Positions 1-9,460 of a stretch of DNA of 64,000 nt are shown piece after piece (positions within the stretch are counted from its first letter, which is position 1; each line of letters opens with the position of its first letter). The translations under genes and the position numbers were made by a program. The notes beneath the pieces are model-generated. The model saw only the letters and a list, made by a program, of their open reading frames with translations. It made no database searches and was not told the origin of the DNA. The stretch spans positions 124,001-188,000 of the forward strand of contig NZ_WTYH01000001.1 in assembly GCF_009827335.1 (NCBI RefSeq). Direction: 5' to 3'. The DNA comes from Aurantiacibacter arachoides (GTDB lineage: Bacteria; Pseudomonadota; Alphaproteobacteria; Sphingomonadales; Sphingomonadaceae).

Positions 1-740
1 CAGTGTGCGGGCGGCACGGCGTCGGCCATGTCGTGCTGGCGGGCGGCATTCCGCCCAAGGGCAGTGTGGAGGCGATCAAGGCGTTTGGCGGCAAGGTCAT
101 CGTTTTCGCGCCCACGCTGGCGCTCGCCAAGAAGCTGCTGCGGTCAGGGGCCGATGCGCTGGTGATCGAGGGGATGGAGGCGGGCGGCCATATCGGCCCC
201 GTATCCACCAGTGTCCTGGCGCAAGAATTTTTGCCCGAACTGGCTGAGGATCATGTGGTCTTCGTGGCGGGCGGCATCGGCCGGGGCGAGGCGATCGCCG
301 GCTACCTGGAAATGGGCGCGAGCGGCGTGCAGCTTGGCACCCGTTTCGCCTGCGCCACCGAAAGCATCGCCCACCCCAACTTCAAGAGGGCCTTTTTCCG
401 CGCCAAGGCCCGCGATGCGGAAAGCAGCGTGCAGGTCGACCCGCGCCTGCCGGTAATCCCCGTGCGCGCGCTGAAGAACAAGGGCACCGACGCCTTTACC
501 GCCAAGCAGCGCGAGGTTGCCGCCGTCCTCGACACCGGCTCCATCGAGATGCTGGAGGCGCAGTTGCAGATCGAGCATTACTGGGCCGGCGCCCTGCGCC
601 GCGCGGTGGTGGACGGCGACGTGGAAAACGGCAGCCTGATGGCGGGGCAGAGCGTCGGCATGGTGACCCAAGAAGAACCCGCCGCCGCCATCATCGCCGC
701 GTTGATGCAGCAATGCGAGGATGCGCTGGGGCGGCGGTGA
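1..740 (+). CDS. nitronate monooxygenase family protein (5' truncated)
   Basis: C-terminal about 245 residues of an FMN-dependent TIM-barrel oxidoreductase of the nitronate monooxygenase (2-nitropropane dioxygenase) family. The open frame runs in from the left edge, so the start and first barrel strands are missing. Visible signatures are the segment EGMEAGGHIGP, which carries the His normally near the flavin, and the phosphate-binding stretch VAGGIGRGEA followed by GASGVQLGTRF. The family oxidises alkyl nitronates, but many members have other or unknown flavin-dependent roles. It is transcribed away from the next genes and ends 86 bases before the convergent membrane-protein gene. Family assignment is secure; the substrate is not. 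Confidence 0.85.
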   Translation, partial: VCGRHGVGHVVLAGGIPPKGSVEAIKAFGGKVIVFAPTLALAKKLLRSGADALVIEGMEAGGHIGPVSTSVLAQEFLPELAEDHVVFVAGGIGRGEAIAGYLEMGASGVQLGTRFACATESIAHPNFKRAFFRAKARDAESSVQVDPRLPVIPVRALKNKGTDAFTAKQREVAAVLDTGSIEMLEAQLQIEHYWAGALRRAVVDGDVENGSLMAGQSVGMVTQEEPAAAIIAALMQQCEDALGRR

Positions 741-826
741 TCCGAGCGATAGCTTACATTCATGTTGCGTAAGTTGGTTATGATTCAGTCTAGATTTGGA
801 AGCGGTGGCCCGTCGCATACCTGTAC

Positions 827-1507
827 TTAACCACCAATCGCTGGCGACCAGCCCCCCGAATCCATCAGGATAAACGCGGCGCGGCCCATGTTCCACATCA
901 TGTATCCGAGCAAGATCACTAGAGCACCGATCACCACCCGTCGGTTCTTCGCAAATGCGGCTACCGACGTGCCAATGGCGAAGATGGCCACCCCGATTAT
1001 AAGCCGTGGTGTCCACACTGCTGCCCATGCAGCAGCGTAAAGTGCCATGCCACCGAGCAAGAGCCAAACCATCGCGTTAGCGGCAAGGATACATCCGAAG
1101 ACGACCCCGCGATGTTTCCAAAAGTGCTCATCCAGATCGATCCGAGCCTCGACGCCCTCCGCATTGACGCGAGGAAATGTCACGCTTGCGGCAACGTAAA
1201 AAGTTGATGCTATCATCAACCCAAGCAACAACAAGATCGGGCTAAAAGGCGCACCCCGAAAGAAGACCCAGGCCTGATTCCAGAAAGTCACCAAGTCGAC
1301 GGCAACAAACAAGGCGAGAAGTGGTGTCAACCAGCCAAAACGCACCCGCTGTCGTTCATGCAATACACGAGAGAAACCGCCAACCAGTTCCGCTACGGAC
1401 AGCCCGAGTAACAAGCCATAGAAGCTAAAGAAGAACTCAAAAGCGCTCACCCCAACCCCTTTCGCACCAGTTATGAGCGTCGTAATGCGGTGATCCTCGC
1501 CCGTCAC
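827..1507 (-). CDS. hypothetical multi-pass membrane protein
   Basis: A 226-residue protein with about five or six hydrophobic helices, for example around residues 22-45, 60-82, 88-108, 133-160, 165-185 and 190-212. Charged loops separate them, including an acidic stretch near residue 120. I recognise no enzyme motif or named family. The gene is convergent with the nitronate monooxygenase gene, and about 105 bases separate its start from the hydrolase gene upstream. Its local sequence (1,000-1,500) is less GC-rich than the neighbours, which may indicate later acquisition. It is probably an inner-membrane protein; function unknown. Confidence 0.6.
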   Translation of the reverse strand: MTGEDHRITTLITGAKGVGVSAFEFFFSFYGLLLGLSVAELVGGFSRVLHERQRVRFGWLTPLLALFVAVDLVTFWNQAWVFFRGAPFSPILLLLGLMIASTFYVAASVTFPRVNAEGVEARIDLDEHFWKHRGVVFGCILAANAMVWLLLGGMALYAAAWAAVWTPRLIIGVAIFAIGTSVAAFAKNRRVVIGALVILLGYMMWNMGRAAFILMDSGGWSPAIGG

Positions 1508-1612
1508 TTATAATGTAAGACATCGGCTCTCCGCACAGTTCATCCTTATCCTTCCAATGGTAGAAAAGCCTGAACGCTGAATGGCGGCTCACCACCCCAA
1601 AGCAGCCTTGGG

Positions 1613-2293
1613 CTAACCCCCCAATCCCGCCAGCACCCGAACCGTGGTCTCAGCATCGCCGGTCATCACGAAGTGGTCGGTGGCGACCTCGTGGTAATCC
1701 CAGCCGTCGGCGCGCGCCTTTTCGGCGAAGCGGGTGAAAGGGGTGGGGCTCCAGCCGGTGGCGTAGAGGTAGGCGCGGCGGGGGATGGCGGCGGCCTCGC
1801 CCGGCCCCTCGACGGCCTCCAGCAGCGTCAGCAGCGGTTGGTAGCCGACCTTGCCCGGCACCAGCTTGAAATCGAGCGCGCCGATGGGGTCGACCATGCC
1901 GGGCTTGTGCTTCTGGGTGTCGATGTACCAGGCGTGCTCGGCCGCGCCGGTGATGTCCCACAGGCTCTCGCCCGGCCGGGGCACGAAGGCGTCGATATAG
2001 GCGAGTGCGTCGATGCGGGCACCCAGCCGCGCGGCAAGGCCGGTCACCACCATGCCGCCGTAGCTGTGGCCCGCCAGCACGAAACGAGCGAAGCCTGCCT
2101 CGGCAACCTGCCGCTCCACGTCGGCAACATGGTCCGTCAGCGTAATGCCGGGATGCAGTTCGTCCTGCCGCGAGCCGAGGCCGGGCAGGGTGGCGACGAG
2201 CACGCGGTGGCCCTGCGCCTCCAGCATGGCGGGCACCTCGCCCCATGTATGCGCGCCGCCCCAGGCGCCGTGGACGAGAACGAAGTCGGTCAT
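1613..2293 (-). CDS. alpha/beta-fold hydrolase
   Basis: A 226-residue single-domain alpha/beta hydrolase. The N-terminus has the oxyanion-hole signature LVHGAWGG (residues 6-13). The nucleophile elbow GHSYGG (about 75-80) supplies the Ser, and an acid and the late His in ATDHFVM complete the usual triad. The size and HGAWGG start match the salicylate-esterase/pyrethroid-hydrolase-like cytoplasmic esterases of plants and bacteria. It lies just downstream of ligM on the same strand, but a probable terminator stands between them. The substrate could be an ester or lactone from aromatic catabolism; that is inference from context only. Confidence 0.8.
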   Translation of the reverse strand: MTDFVLVHGAWGGAHTWGEVPAMLEAQGHRVLVATLPGLGSRQDELHPGITLTDHVADVERQVAEAGFARFVLAGHSYGGMVVTGLAARLGARIDALAYIDAFVPRPGESLWDITGAAEHAWYIDTQKHKPGMVDPIGALDFKLVPGKVGYQPLLTLLEAVEGPGEAAAIPRRAYLYATGWSPTPFTRFAEKARADGWDYHEVATDHFVMTGDAETTVRVLAGLGG

Positions 2294-2304
2294 CGGTCAG
2301 TCTT

Positions 2305-2342
2305 TCCAAAACGAGAAAGGGGCCACCTCGCGGCAGCCCCTT
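2305..2342 (-). terminator. rho-independent terminator after ligM
   Basis: Read on the minus strand, AAGGGGC and GCCCCTT (2342-2336 and 2323-2317) form a 7-bp stem around a 12-base loop, followed by a T-rich tail (TTTCTCGTTTT). It lies between the ligM stop and the start of the hydrolase gene, which suggests ligM is transcribed largely on its own. Confidence 0.6.
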
Positions 2343-2368
2343 CCCTGTCGTTTGCAATGCGCGCCGGA

Positions 2369-3811
<1,443 letters not shown>

Positions 3812-3815
3812 TCAC

Positions 3816-3842
3816 GTATGCGAAATTGTAAGCAACGCATAC
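3816..3842. promoter_or_regulatory. palindromic operator candidate upstream of ligM
   Basis: GTATGCG and CGCATAC form a perfect 7-bp inverted repeat around 13 bases, 35-60 bases before the ligM start. It overlaps the 19-mer AATTGTAAGCAACGCATAC (3824-3842). That 19-mer matches the ligK/ligJ divergent promoter (18224-18242) at 15 of 19 positions. The position suits a repressor or activator site for an aromatic-responsive regulator; no regulator gene is present in the window. Confidence 0.45.
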
Positions 3843-4073
3843 TAGTTTCGGTCAGAGAGGCAAGGGCAATGCGGCGCAAATCGCCGGGCAGGCGCTGCGC
3901 GAAGCCATGCACCTTATCCTGTTGGCGTCGTCATCGGTGGGCCAGATAAAACCGGCGAATGGTCAGCCGCCATGCGCGGTTGCGGCCGCCGCCGCCGGGC
4001 GACCAAATTATCCGCGCAGCTGTAATCGCGAAGAGCGGCCGGGCCTGTTGACCCGCGCTGCCCCAAATGGCCC
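3843..4073. other. intergenic region upstream of the ligM leader
   Basis: About 230 bases between the small coiled-coil gene and the ligM operator. I see no credible gene here. On the minus strand this would be the distal 5' leader or promoter region of ligM. I looked for a cobalamin or tetrahydrofolate riboswitch core and recognised none. Confidence 0.4.
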
Positions 4074-4265
4074 TCAGCTGCCGAGCACCTTGCGCAGCCG
4101 CTCCGCTTGCTCGTGGGCCTTGGCCTTGGCGGGCTCTGCACAATCGGCATCGGCCAGCGCGTCGAGCTGATCGGCGGCCCGCTCTACCAGGCTTTCAAGC
4201 GCCTGGGTCTTCTGCAAGGCGTTGCCCAGTTCGTGTTTCAGCTTGGCTTCGTCGGCATTGTCCAT
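4074..4265 (-). CDS. small charged helical protein
   Basis: A 63-residue soluble protein starting MDNADEAKL. The frame is open for 25 further residues upstream, but those look untranslated (CMACRLPILC-like) and the internal ATG at 4265 gives a natural N-terminus. The sequence is Ala/Glu/Lys/Leu-rich, with heptad-like spacing of Leu and Ala (LGNALQKTQALESL, then ADQLDALADADC), predicting one or two amphipathic helices or a short coiled coil. I do not recognise a family. It lies between the MDR oxidoreductase and ligM, on the same strand as both, about 100 bases after the oxidoreductase stop. Confidence 0.5.
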   Translation of the reverse strand: MDNADEAKLKHELGNALQKTQALESLVERAADQLDALADADCAEPAKAKAHEQAERLRKVLGS

Positions 4266-4362
4266 CGGCTGTGCCCTGCACAAAATTGGTAGTCGGCAGG
4301 CCATGCCACAGAATTGGCGAGATAGGCAAATCGGCGCCACGTCCGGCTGTGCGGCGCGGCCC

Positions 4363-5367
4363 CTAAAGCCGGATCACCGTCTTGCCGAAGCTGTCCGGGC
4401 CCCAGGCGTGGAGATAGGCCTTGTCGGCGTCTTCGAAGCTGAACGTCTCGCCCACGGGAAAGGTCAGCCGGTGGCTGTCGACAAAGGTGTTGAGATCACG
4501 CGCCATGCGCGCAGAGCCCACGAAGATGCCGCGGATCGAGGAGCCGGTGAACATCAGGCCGCGCGGTTCGGGCGGCGTGCCTTGGGACAACACGCCGATC
4601 AGCGCGATTTCCGCCAGCATGGCGCAGGCGGCCATGCTCTGCGCCAGCGTGCCGGTGCCGCCGACCTCCACGATCTTGTCCGCGCCGCCGAACTCGTTTT
4701 TTACGTAGGCGCCCCAGTCGGGTATGGCCCGGTAATTGATGACGTGATCGGCGCCGAGCGCCCTGACCCGTTCCAGCTTCTCGTCCGAGGAACTGGTGGC
4801 GATGACCCTGGCCCCCGCCGCCTTGGCGAGCTTGAGCGCGATCAGCGAGACGCCGCCGGTGCCCATGACCAGCACCTGCTGTCCGGGTTTCAGCGGATGG
4901 CCGCCTTCGAACAGCGCGTTCCACGCCGTGACGCCGGCACAGGGAAGGCACGCGGCCTGTTCGAGCCCCAGGCTGCGGGCGATGGGGATCACGCCGTGTT
5001 CGTGCAACACGACCTGCGTCGCCAGCATCCCGGGCGCCTTGCCGTCACCCAATGCGGGCACCGGCTTTGGCGGGCCGTCGATCCAGCCCTGGAAGAAGGT
5101 GGACTGCACCTTGTCGCCGACCTTGACCGAGGTGACCCCGTCGCCGACGGCAACGACCTCCCCCGCGCCATCCGAAAGCGGCACGGCAGGCTGCGCCAGC
5201 GCGCCGCCGAAGTAGGTGCCGCTGGCCACCGCGAAATCGCGATAGTTGATCGACCATGCCCTGGGCGCGACGACCACCTCTCCGGGGCCGGCCCGGGGGT
5301 CGGGCAGTTCGGTCAGAGACAGCTTGTCGAAACCGTCCGACCCTTCGGGCAACAGCCATGCGCGCAT
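4363..5367 (-). CDS. zinc-independent NAD(P)-dependent MDR alcohol dehydrogenase/quinone oxidoreductase
   Basis: A 334-residue medium-chain dehydrogenase/reductase. The start at 5367 (MRAWLLPEG) is chosen because AGGAGA lies 8 bases upstream and this is where the family fold begins; a longer reading to 5403 is unlikely. The N-terminal GroES-like half contains NYRDFAVASG, and the Rossmann dinucleotide site is VMGTGGVSLIALKLAK at about residues 165-180. The typical Cys/His cluster for structural and catalytic zinc is not evident, which favours the quinone-oxidoreductase branch. It starts 58 bases after the end of the amidohydrolase gene and probably shares its transcript. A role in aromatic or side-chain reduction is plausible but unproven. 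Confidence 0.8.
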   Translation of the reverse strand: MRAWLLPEGSDGFDKLSLTELPDPRAGPGEVVVAPRAWSINYRDFAVASGTYFGGALAQPAVPLSDGAGEVVAVGDGVTSVKVGDKVQSTFFQGWIDGPPKPVPALGDGKAPGMLATQVVLHEHGVIPIARSLGLEQAACLPCAGVTAWNALFEGGHPLKPGQQVLVMGTGGVSLIALKLAKAAGARVIATSSSDEKLERVRALGADHVINYRAIPDWGAYVKNEFGGADKIVEVGGTGTLAQSMAACAMLAEIALIGVLSQGTPPEPRGLMFTGSSIRGIFVGSARMARDLNTFVDSHRLTFPVGETFSFEDADKAYLHAWGPDSFGKTVIRL

Positions 5368-5425
5368 CGTGTTCTCTCCTCGTGTGCCATGGCTGGCACG
5401 CATTTCGTTGCCGGATTGCGGCAGG

Positions 5426-6298
5426 CTAGGCCAGCCCGAGCACCCGCGCGGCGTTATCCTTCATGATACCCGGCATGACCTCGTCACGAAAGCCTACGTC
5501 CCTGGCCGCGGCGATCCACTTGTCGGGGTGGATCAGCGGGAAGTCGCTGCCGAACAGCATCTTGTGCTTCAACTGGGTGTTCGCATAGCGGATCACCGCT
5601 TCCGGAAAGTATTTCGGGCTCCAGCCGGAAAGGTCGATGAACACGTTGTCCTTGTGCAGCGCCATGCTGAGGCTCTGGTCAACCCACGGCCAGCTGGGGT
5701 GGGCGAGGATGATCTTCATGTCGGGGAAGTCCACCGCCACGTCGTCCACCAGCATGGGCTCGCCGTATTTCAGCCTGAGGCCCCCGCCGCCGCGCATCCC
5801 CGTGCCCATGCCCGAATGCCCGGTGTGGAAGATGGCGGGCAGCTTGTATGCGTTGATCACCTCGTAGATCGGATAGCCGACCGGGTCCGCCGGATGGGCG
5901 TTCTGGGCGATGCCGTGGAACTTGAAGCCCCTGACCCCGTGGTTCTCGATCAGGTCGAGCGCCTCGCGCGCGCCATACTTGCCCTTGTGCGGGTCGATGC
6001 TGGCGAAAGGGATGCAGATGTCGTCGTTCTTGTTGGCGAGCTCGGCGACCTCGTAGTTGGAGACGCGTTTCGCGCCCATGCCGCTCTCGGCATCGACGGT
6101 GAACAGGCAAAATGCGATGTTCGTCTCGCGATAGAGCTCGATGATCTCGGGCATCTTGGGCCGTTCGCGCGGCGCCTTGAAATAGGCGGATGCGGCATCG
6201 AAGAACCTGCCCATCACCGGATCTTCCGGATCGTGGCAGCTGACCTCGGCGTGCACATGGACGTCGATGGCGCGGATTTTTTGCAGATCTATCGGAAT
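5426..6298 (-). CDS. amidohydrolase family 2 metal-dependent hydrolase (probable ATT start)
   Basis: A TIM-barrel amidohydrolase-2 protein, about 290 residues from the start proposed here. The first usable standard start (GTG, 6256) would remove the leading half of the metal-binding DVHVH motif at residues 12-16. In frame upstream, an ATT codon at 6298 follows GGGAGA with 6-base spacing and gives a natural N-terminus (residues 2-10 PIDLQKIRA). Later motifs are FKFHG, FHTGH (about 160), ILAHPSWPW and LFGSDFPLIHP near residue 255, which supplies the late Asp. Relatives include carboxyvanillate decarboxylase, pyrone hydrolases and the 4-hydroxyphenyl-beta-ketoacyl-CoA hydrolases of hydroxycinnamate catabolism; the last would suit the neighbours. 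It lies between the ALDH gene upstream and the MDR gene downstream. Confidence 0.75.
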   Translation of the reverse strand: MPIDLQKIRAIDVHVHAEVSCHDPEDPVMGRFFDAASAYFKAPRERPKMPEIIELYRETNIAFCLFTVDAESGMGAKRVSNYEVAELANKNDDICIPFASIDPHKGKYGAREALDLIENHGVRGFKFHGIAQNAHPADPVGYPIYEVINAYKLPAIFHTGHSGMGTGMRGGGGLRLKYGEPMLVDDVAVDFPDMKIILAHPSWPWVDQSLSMALHKDNVFIDLSGWSPKYFPEAVIRYANTQLKHKMLFGSDFPLIHPDKWIAAARDVGFRDEVMPGIMKDNAARVLGLA

Positions 6299-6317
6299 TT
6301 CGTGTCTCCCGAGTTCC

Positions 6318-6425
6318 GCTCACCCTGAGCTTGTCGGTAGCGAAGCTGGCCGGAGGCCAACGGTTGCCCGGTTTCCGGGAGCGGGGAAAATAGCAAGCAG
6401 TCCTTCGACAAGCTCAGGATGAGCG
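6318..6425. repeat. sphingomonad-type inverted intergenic repeat
   Basis: CGCTCACCCTGAGCTTGTCG at 6318-6337 is answered by its near-perfect reverse complement, ending CGACAAGCTCAGGATGAGCG, at 6406-6425. About 68 bases lie between. CTGAGCTTGTCGAAGG-type palindromes are widespread between sphingomonad genes. It sits between the aldehyde dehydrogenase and amidohydrolase genes and may act as an mRNA hairpin or a REP-like element. Confidence 0.6.
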
Positions 6426-6460
6426 GGGGAGAGGTCCAAGCCCGCCCCCGCCAGACGGGA

Positions 6461-7978
6461 TCAATCCATCTTCATCACGACCGACTTGGTCTGCAGATAG
6501 GCCTCGATGCCCTCGCGCCCCTGTTCGCGGCCGACGCCGCTTTCCTTGTAGCCGCCGAAGGGAATGGCGGTGTCGATCATGGCGTGGGTGTTGACCCAGA
6601 CCGTGCCCGCCTGCAGCCGCGCGGCGATCTTGTGCGCGGCGGACAGGTTCTTCGTCCACACGCCCGCGGCAAGGCCGTATTGCGTGTCGTTGGCGTCGCG
6701 CACCACCTCGTCCAGATCCTCGAACCGCTGGGCGACCACGACGGGGCCGAAGATCTCCTCGCGCACGACGCTCATCTGCGGGTTCACATCGGTGAGGATG
6801 GTCGGGTTGACGTAGTAGCCGCCGTCGCTGGACGGCGCATCGCCGCCCATCAGCACGGCGGCGCCATCGCGCTTGCCGGCCTCGATATACTTCATCACCC
6901 GGTCGTGCTGTTCCTTGCTGACCAGCGGGCCCATGTGCGCCTCGGGATCGAGGCTGGGGCGCGGGGCCCAGAAGTCCTTCGTGCCGTGCATGGCCTCGAT
7001 CACGTCGTCGAACACGCTCTTGTGCGCGTAGAGGCGGCTGCCGGCCACGCACACCTGGCCCGAGTTGAAGAAGATCGCGCCGGCAACGCCAAGTCCGGTC
7101 GAGGCGACATCGACGTCGGGCATGACCACGACCGGGCTCTTGCCGCCCAGTTCCAGCGTGACGTGCTTCAGCGTATCGGTGGCGTTGCGGTTGATCAGCT
7201 TGCCGATCTCGGTGCTGCCGGTGAAGGCCACCTTGTCGACGTCGGGATGCTTTACCAGCCGGTCGCCGCCGGTGTGGCCGTAGCCCGTGATGAGGTTGAA
7301 CACGCCTGCCGGCACGCCCGCCTCGTGCACCAGGTCCGCCAGCCGCATGGCGGTGAGGCTGGTCTGCTCGGCGGGCTTCAGGATCGTGGTGCAGCCCGCG
7401 CCCAGCGCCGGGCCGATCTTCAGGCAGGCCATCAGCAGCGGGAAGTTCCACGGCACGATCTGCGCGCAGACGCCGACCGGCTCCTTCAGTGTATAGGCGA
7501 ACAGCATCCCGCCCGGCATGGTATAGGGGGCAATGGTCTCGCCGCTGACCTTGCCCGCCCAGCTGGCGCAATAGCGGATGTGGCTGGCAGCGCCCGGCAC
7601 GTCGACCGCGGCGGCCATGCCCTTGGGCTTGCCCACGTCGATGGCTTCCAGTTCGGCCAGCTCGTCGGCGTGCTCCTCTATCAGGTCGGCGAGGCGGTGC
7701 ATGATCTTCTCGCGCATCACCGGCGGCATGTTGCGCCAGCGGCCATCGTCGAAAGCGGTGCGCGCGGCGGCGACGGCACGGTCGACATCCTTGTCAGTCG
7801 CCTCCACGAAGCGGGAGATCACCTTGCCCGAGCTCGGGTCTTCAACCTCGATGGTCTCGCCGCCCGAGGAATCGACCCAGGCGCCATCGATGTAAAGCTG
7901 GGGGCTGCGTTCCAGCGCGGTCTTCACCGCAGGCGAATAGTCGCGCTGCGTGCGATCGATGGCAGTCTGTTCGTTCAT
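6461..7978 (-). CDS. NAD(P)-dependent aldehyde dehydrogenase
   Basis: A full-length 505-residue ALDH-superfamily enzyme oxidising an aldehyde to its acid. Visible family motifs are PWNFPLLM in the cofactor-binding half (about residue 175), FTGSTEIGK (about 250), the catalytic-Glu motif LELGGKSP (about 275), the nucleophile Cys in GQVCVAGSR (about 310) and EIFGPVV (about 410). A hydroxybenzaldehyde or vanillin-type substrate is plausible next to ligM and an amidohydrolase, but nothing in the sequence fixes it. It is divergent from the MetE-like gene, with about 250 bases between the two starts that contain an operator candidate. The downstream gene is separated by a repeat. Confidence 0.9.
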   Translation of the reverse strand: MNEQTAIDRTQRDYSPAVKTALERSPQLYIDGAWVDSSGGETIEVEDPSSGKVISRFVEATDKDVDRAVAAARTAFDDGRWRNMPPVMREKIMHRLADLIEEHADELAELEAIDVGKPKGMAAAVDVPGAASHIRYCASWAGKVSGETIAPYTMPGGMLFAYTLKEPVGVCAQIVPWNFPLLMACLKIGPALGAGCTTILKPAEQTSLTAMRLADLVHEAGVPAGVFNLITGYGHTGGDRLVKHPDVDKVAFTGSTEIGKLINRNATDTLKHVTLELGGKSPVVVMPDVDVASTGLGVAGAIFFNSGQVCVAGSRLYAHKSVFDDVIEAMHGTKDFWAPRPSLDPEAHMGPLVSKEQHDRVMKYIEAGKRDGAAVLMGGDAPSSDGGYYVNPTILTDVNPQMSVVREEIFGPVVVAQRFEDLDEVVRDANDTQYGLAAGVWTKNLSAAHKIAARLQAGTVWVNTHAMIDTAIPFGGYKESGVGREQGREGIEAYLQTKSVVMKMD

Positions 7979-8032
7979 GGCATTCGGCTCCTGTCCCGGT
8001 GACTTGACGGACGCTGGCCCGAGTCACTCCGT

Positions 8033-8051
8033 AATTGTTGTTAGTGATAAC
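8033..8051. promoter_or_regulatory. operator candidate in ALDH/MetE-like divergent promoter
   Basis: AATTGTTGTTAGTGATAAC contains the palindrome TGTTA-N4-TAACA (8039-8052). It matches the ligK/ligJ promoter motif at 14 of 19 positions. It lies 55 bases upstream of the ALDH start, in the 254-base divergent region (7979-8232), which otherwise shows nothing I can name. Confidence 0.4.
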
Positions 8052-8232
8052 ATTCACGAGTGAACGACGCCACAAGTTTGCACCCGGCTGCACAGCCGGG
8101 TCTTCGTGCGCGCAAATCCCTGTTGCACCGTGGCGCGAGAGGTGCTTAACGCTGCCGCGTCAGTCGAGCGCGAGCCCGCGCTATGACGCTGGAACAGCAG
8201 CCGCTAACTCAGCCACGATTGGACCTATCTCC

Positions 8233-9342
8233 ATGACATTCAAGCTACCCTCGCGCGCCGACCACGTCGGTTCCTTCCTGCGTCCGCACACCGTGATCGA
8301 GGCGCGCACGCGTTTCGCCGCGGGTGACATCGACGCCGCCGCCCTGCGCCAGGTCGAGGACGAGGCCATCGCCGAACTCGCCCGCTGGGAGGAAAGCCTC
8401 GGCCTGAAGGCCATCACCGACGGCGAATATCGCCGCAAGTTCTTCCACACCGACTTCCTGCTCCAGCTTTCCGGCGTGGAAGAGACCGGCGGCATCAAGA
8501 AGGCGTTCAAGAACGACAAGGGCGTCGATGTTGAATTCGCGCCGCCCAAGATGATCATCACCGGCAAGGTGGCGCACGAAAAGCCGATCCAGCGCGCCGA
8601 TTTCGAGGCGCTGGCAAAGGTCGTGACGGAAACCCCCAAGGTGTCCATCCCCAGCCCGACCATGCTGCACTTCCGTGCCGGGCGCGAGGGCATCCCGCAG
8701 GAAGCCTATCCCGACATGCAGGGCTTCTACGACGATGTCGCCGCGGCCTACCGCGCGGAGATCGCCGACCTTGCCGATGCCGGCTGCCGCTACGTGCAGA
8801 TCGACGATACCAACCTTGCCTACCTGTGCGACACGGGCCACCGCGAGGATGCGGCCAGGCGCGGGATGGATCCGGATTCGGTCACCCACGAATACGCTAG
8901 GCTTATCAACGCCAGCTTCCGCGATGCGCCCGCCGACATGGTCAAGGCCATGCACCTGTGCCGTGGCAACTTCCGTTCGAGCTGGGCGGCCGAGGGCGGT
9001 TACGAGCCGGTGGCCGAGGTCATGTTCAACGAGTGCGACATCGACGCCTTCTTCCTCGAATACGACGATGCACGATCGGGCGATTTCTCGCCGTTGCAGC
9101 ATCTGCCAAAGGGCAAGACCGTTGTCCTGGGCCTCGTTTCGACCAAGCTGGGCGAGATGGAGACCAAGGACGACATCAAGCGCCGCATCGACCAGGCGGC
9201 GCAATATGCCGATCTCGATCAACTGGCGATCAGCCCGCAGTGCGGCTTTGCCAGCACCGTTCACGGCAATGACATCACCACCCAGCAGCAGGCCGACAAG
9301 ATTCGCCTCTGCGTCGAGGTGGCCGAGGACGTCTGGGGCTGA
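8233..9342 (+). CDS. cobalamin-independent methionine synthase II-type methyltransferase (MetE C-terminal-like)
   Basis: A 369-residue protein matching only the catalytic C-terminal barrel of MetE. The start at 8233 (MTFKLPSRADHVGS) is chosen because this is where the family begins; the open frame extends further upstream. Motifs are RADHVGSFLRP near the N-terminus, ITDGEYRR (about 62), VQIDDTNLAY (about 196), the zinc-ligand region KAMHLCRGNFR (about 243) and the late Cys in ISPQCGFAS (about 336). Short MetE-like proteins may transfer methyl groups from methylated compounds or 5-methyl-THF rather than make methionine. LigM produces 5-methyl-THF, so a role in disposing of those methyl groups is attractive but is inference. 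Confidence 0.8.
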   Translation: MTFKLPSRADHVGSFLRPHTVIEARTRFAAGDIDAAALRQVEDEAIAELARWEESLGLKAITDGEYRRKFFHTDFLLQLSGVEETGGIKKAFKNDKGVDVEFAPPKMIITGKVAHEKPIQRADFEALAKVVTETPKVSIPSPTMLHFRAGREGIPQEAYPDMQGFYDDVAAAYRAEIADLADAGCRYVQIDDTNLAYLCDTGHREDAARRGMDPDSVTHEYARLINASFRDAPADMVKAMHLCRGNFRSSWAAEGGYEPVAEVMFNECDIDAFFLEYDDARSGDFSPLQHLPKGKTVVLGLVSTKLGEMETKDDIKRRIDQAAQYADLDQLAISPQCGFASTVHGNDITTQQQADKIRLCVEVAEDVWG

Positions 9343-9368
9343 CCCTGCCGGCTCTGGCCTGACAATAC

Positions 9369-9399
9369 GGGCGGCAGGAGCGATCCTGCCGCCCTTTTT
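9369..9399 (+). terminator. rho-independent terminator
   Basis: A perfect 11-bp stem (GGGCGGCAGGA paired with TCCTGCCGCCC) with a GCGA loop, followed by TTTTT, 26 bases after the stop of the MetE-like gene. It ends that transcript before the secreted amidohydrolase gene. Confidence 0.92.
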
Positions 9400-9460
9400 G
9401 CGTTTGCTCCCCGCGTCGATTGGCGACACATGAGGGTAATCGCCAGGGGAGCCACGCATC

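Noticed and set aside
144..1067. Long minus-strand open frame across the nitronate monooxygenase
   Set aside because: Its translation is low-complexity and His/Arg/Gly-rich, typical of an antisense shadow in high-GC DNA. The plus-strand product matches a known family.
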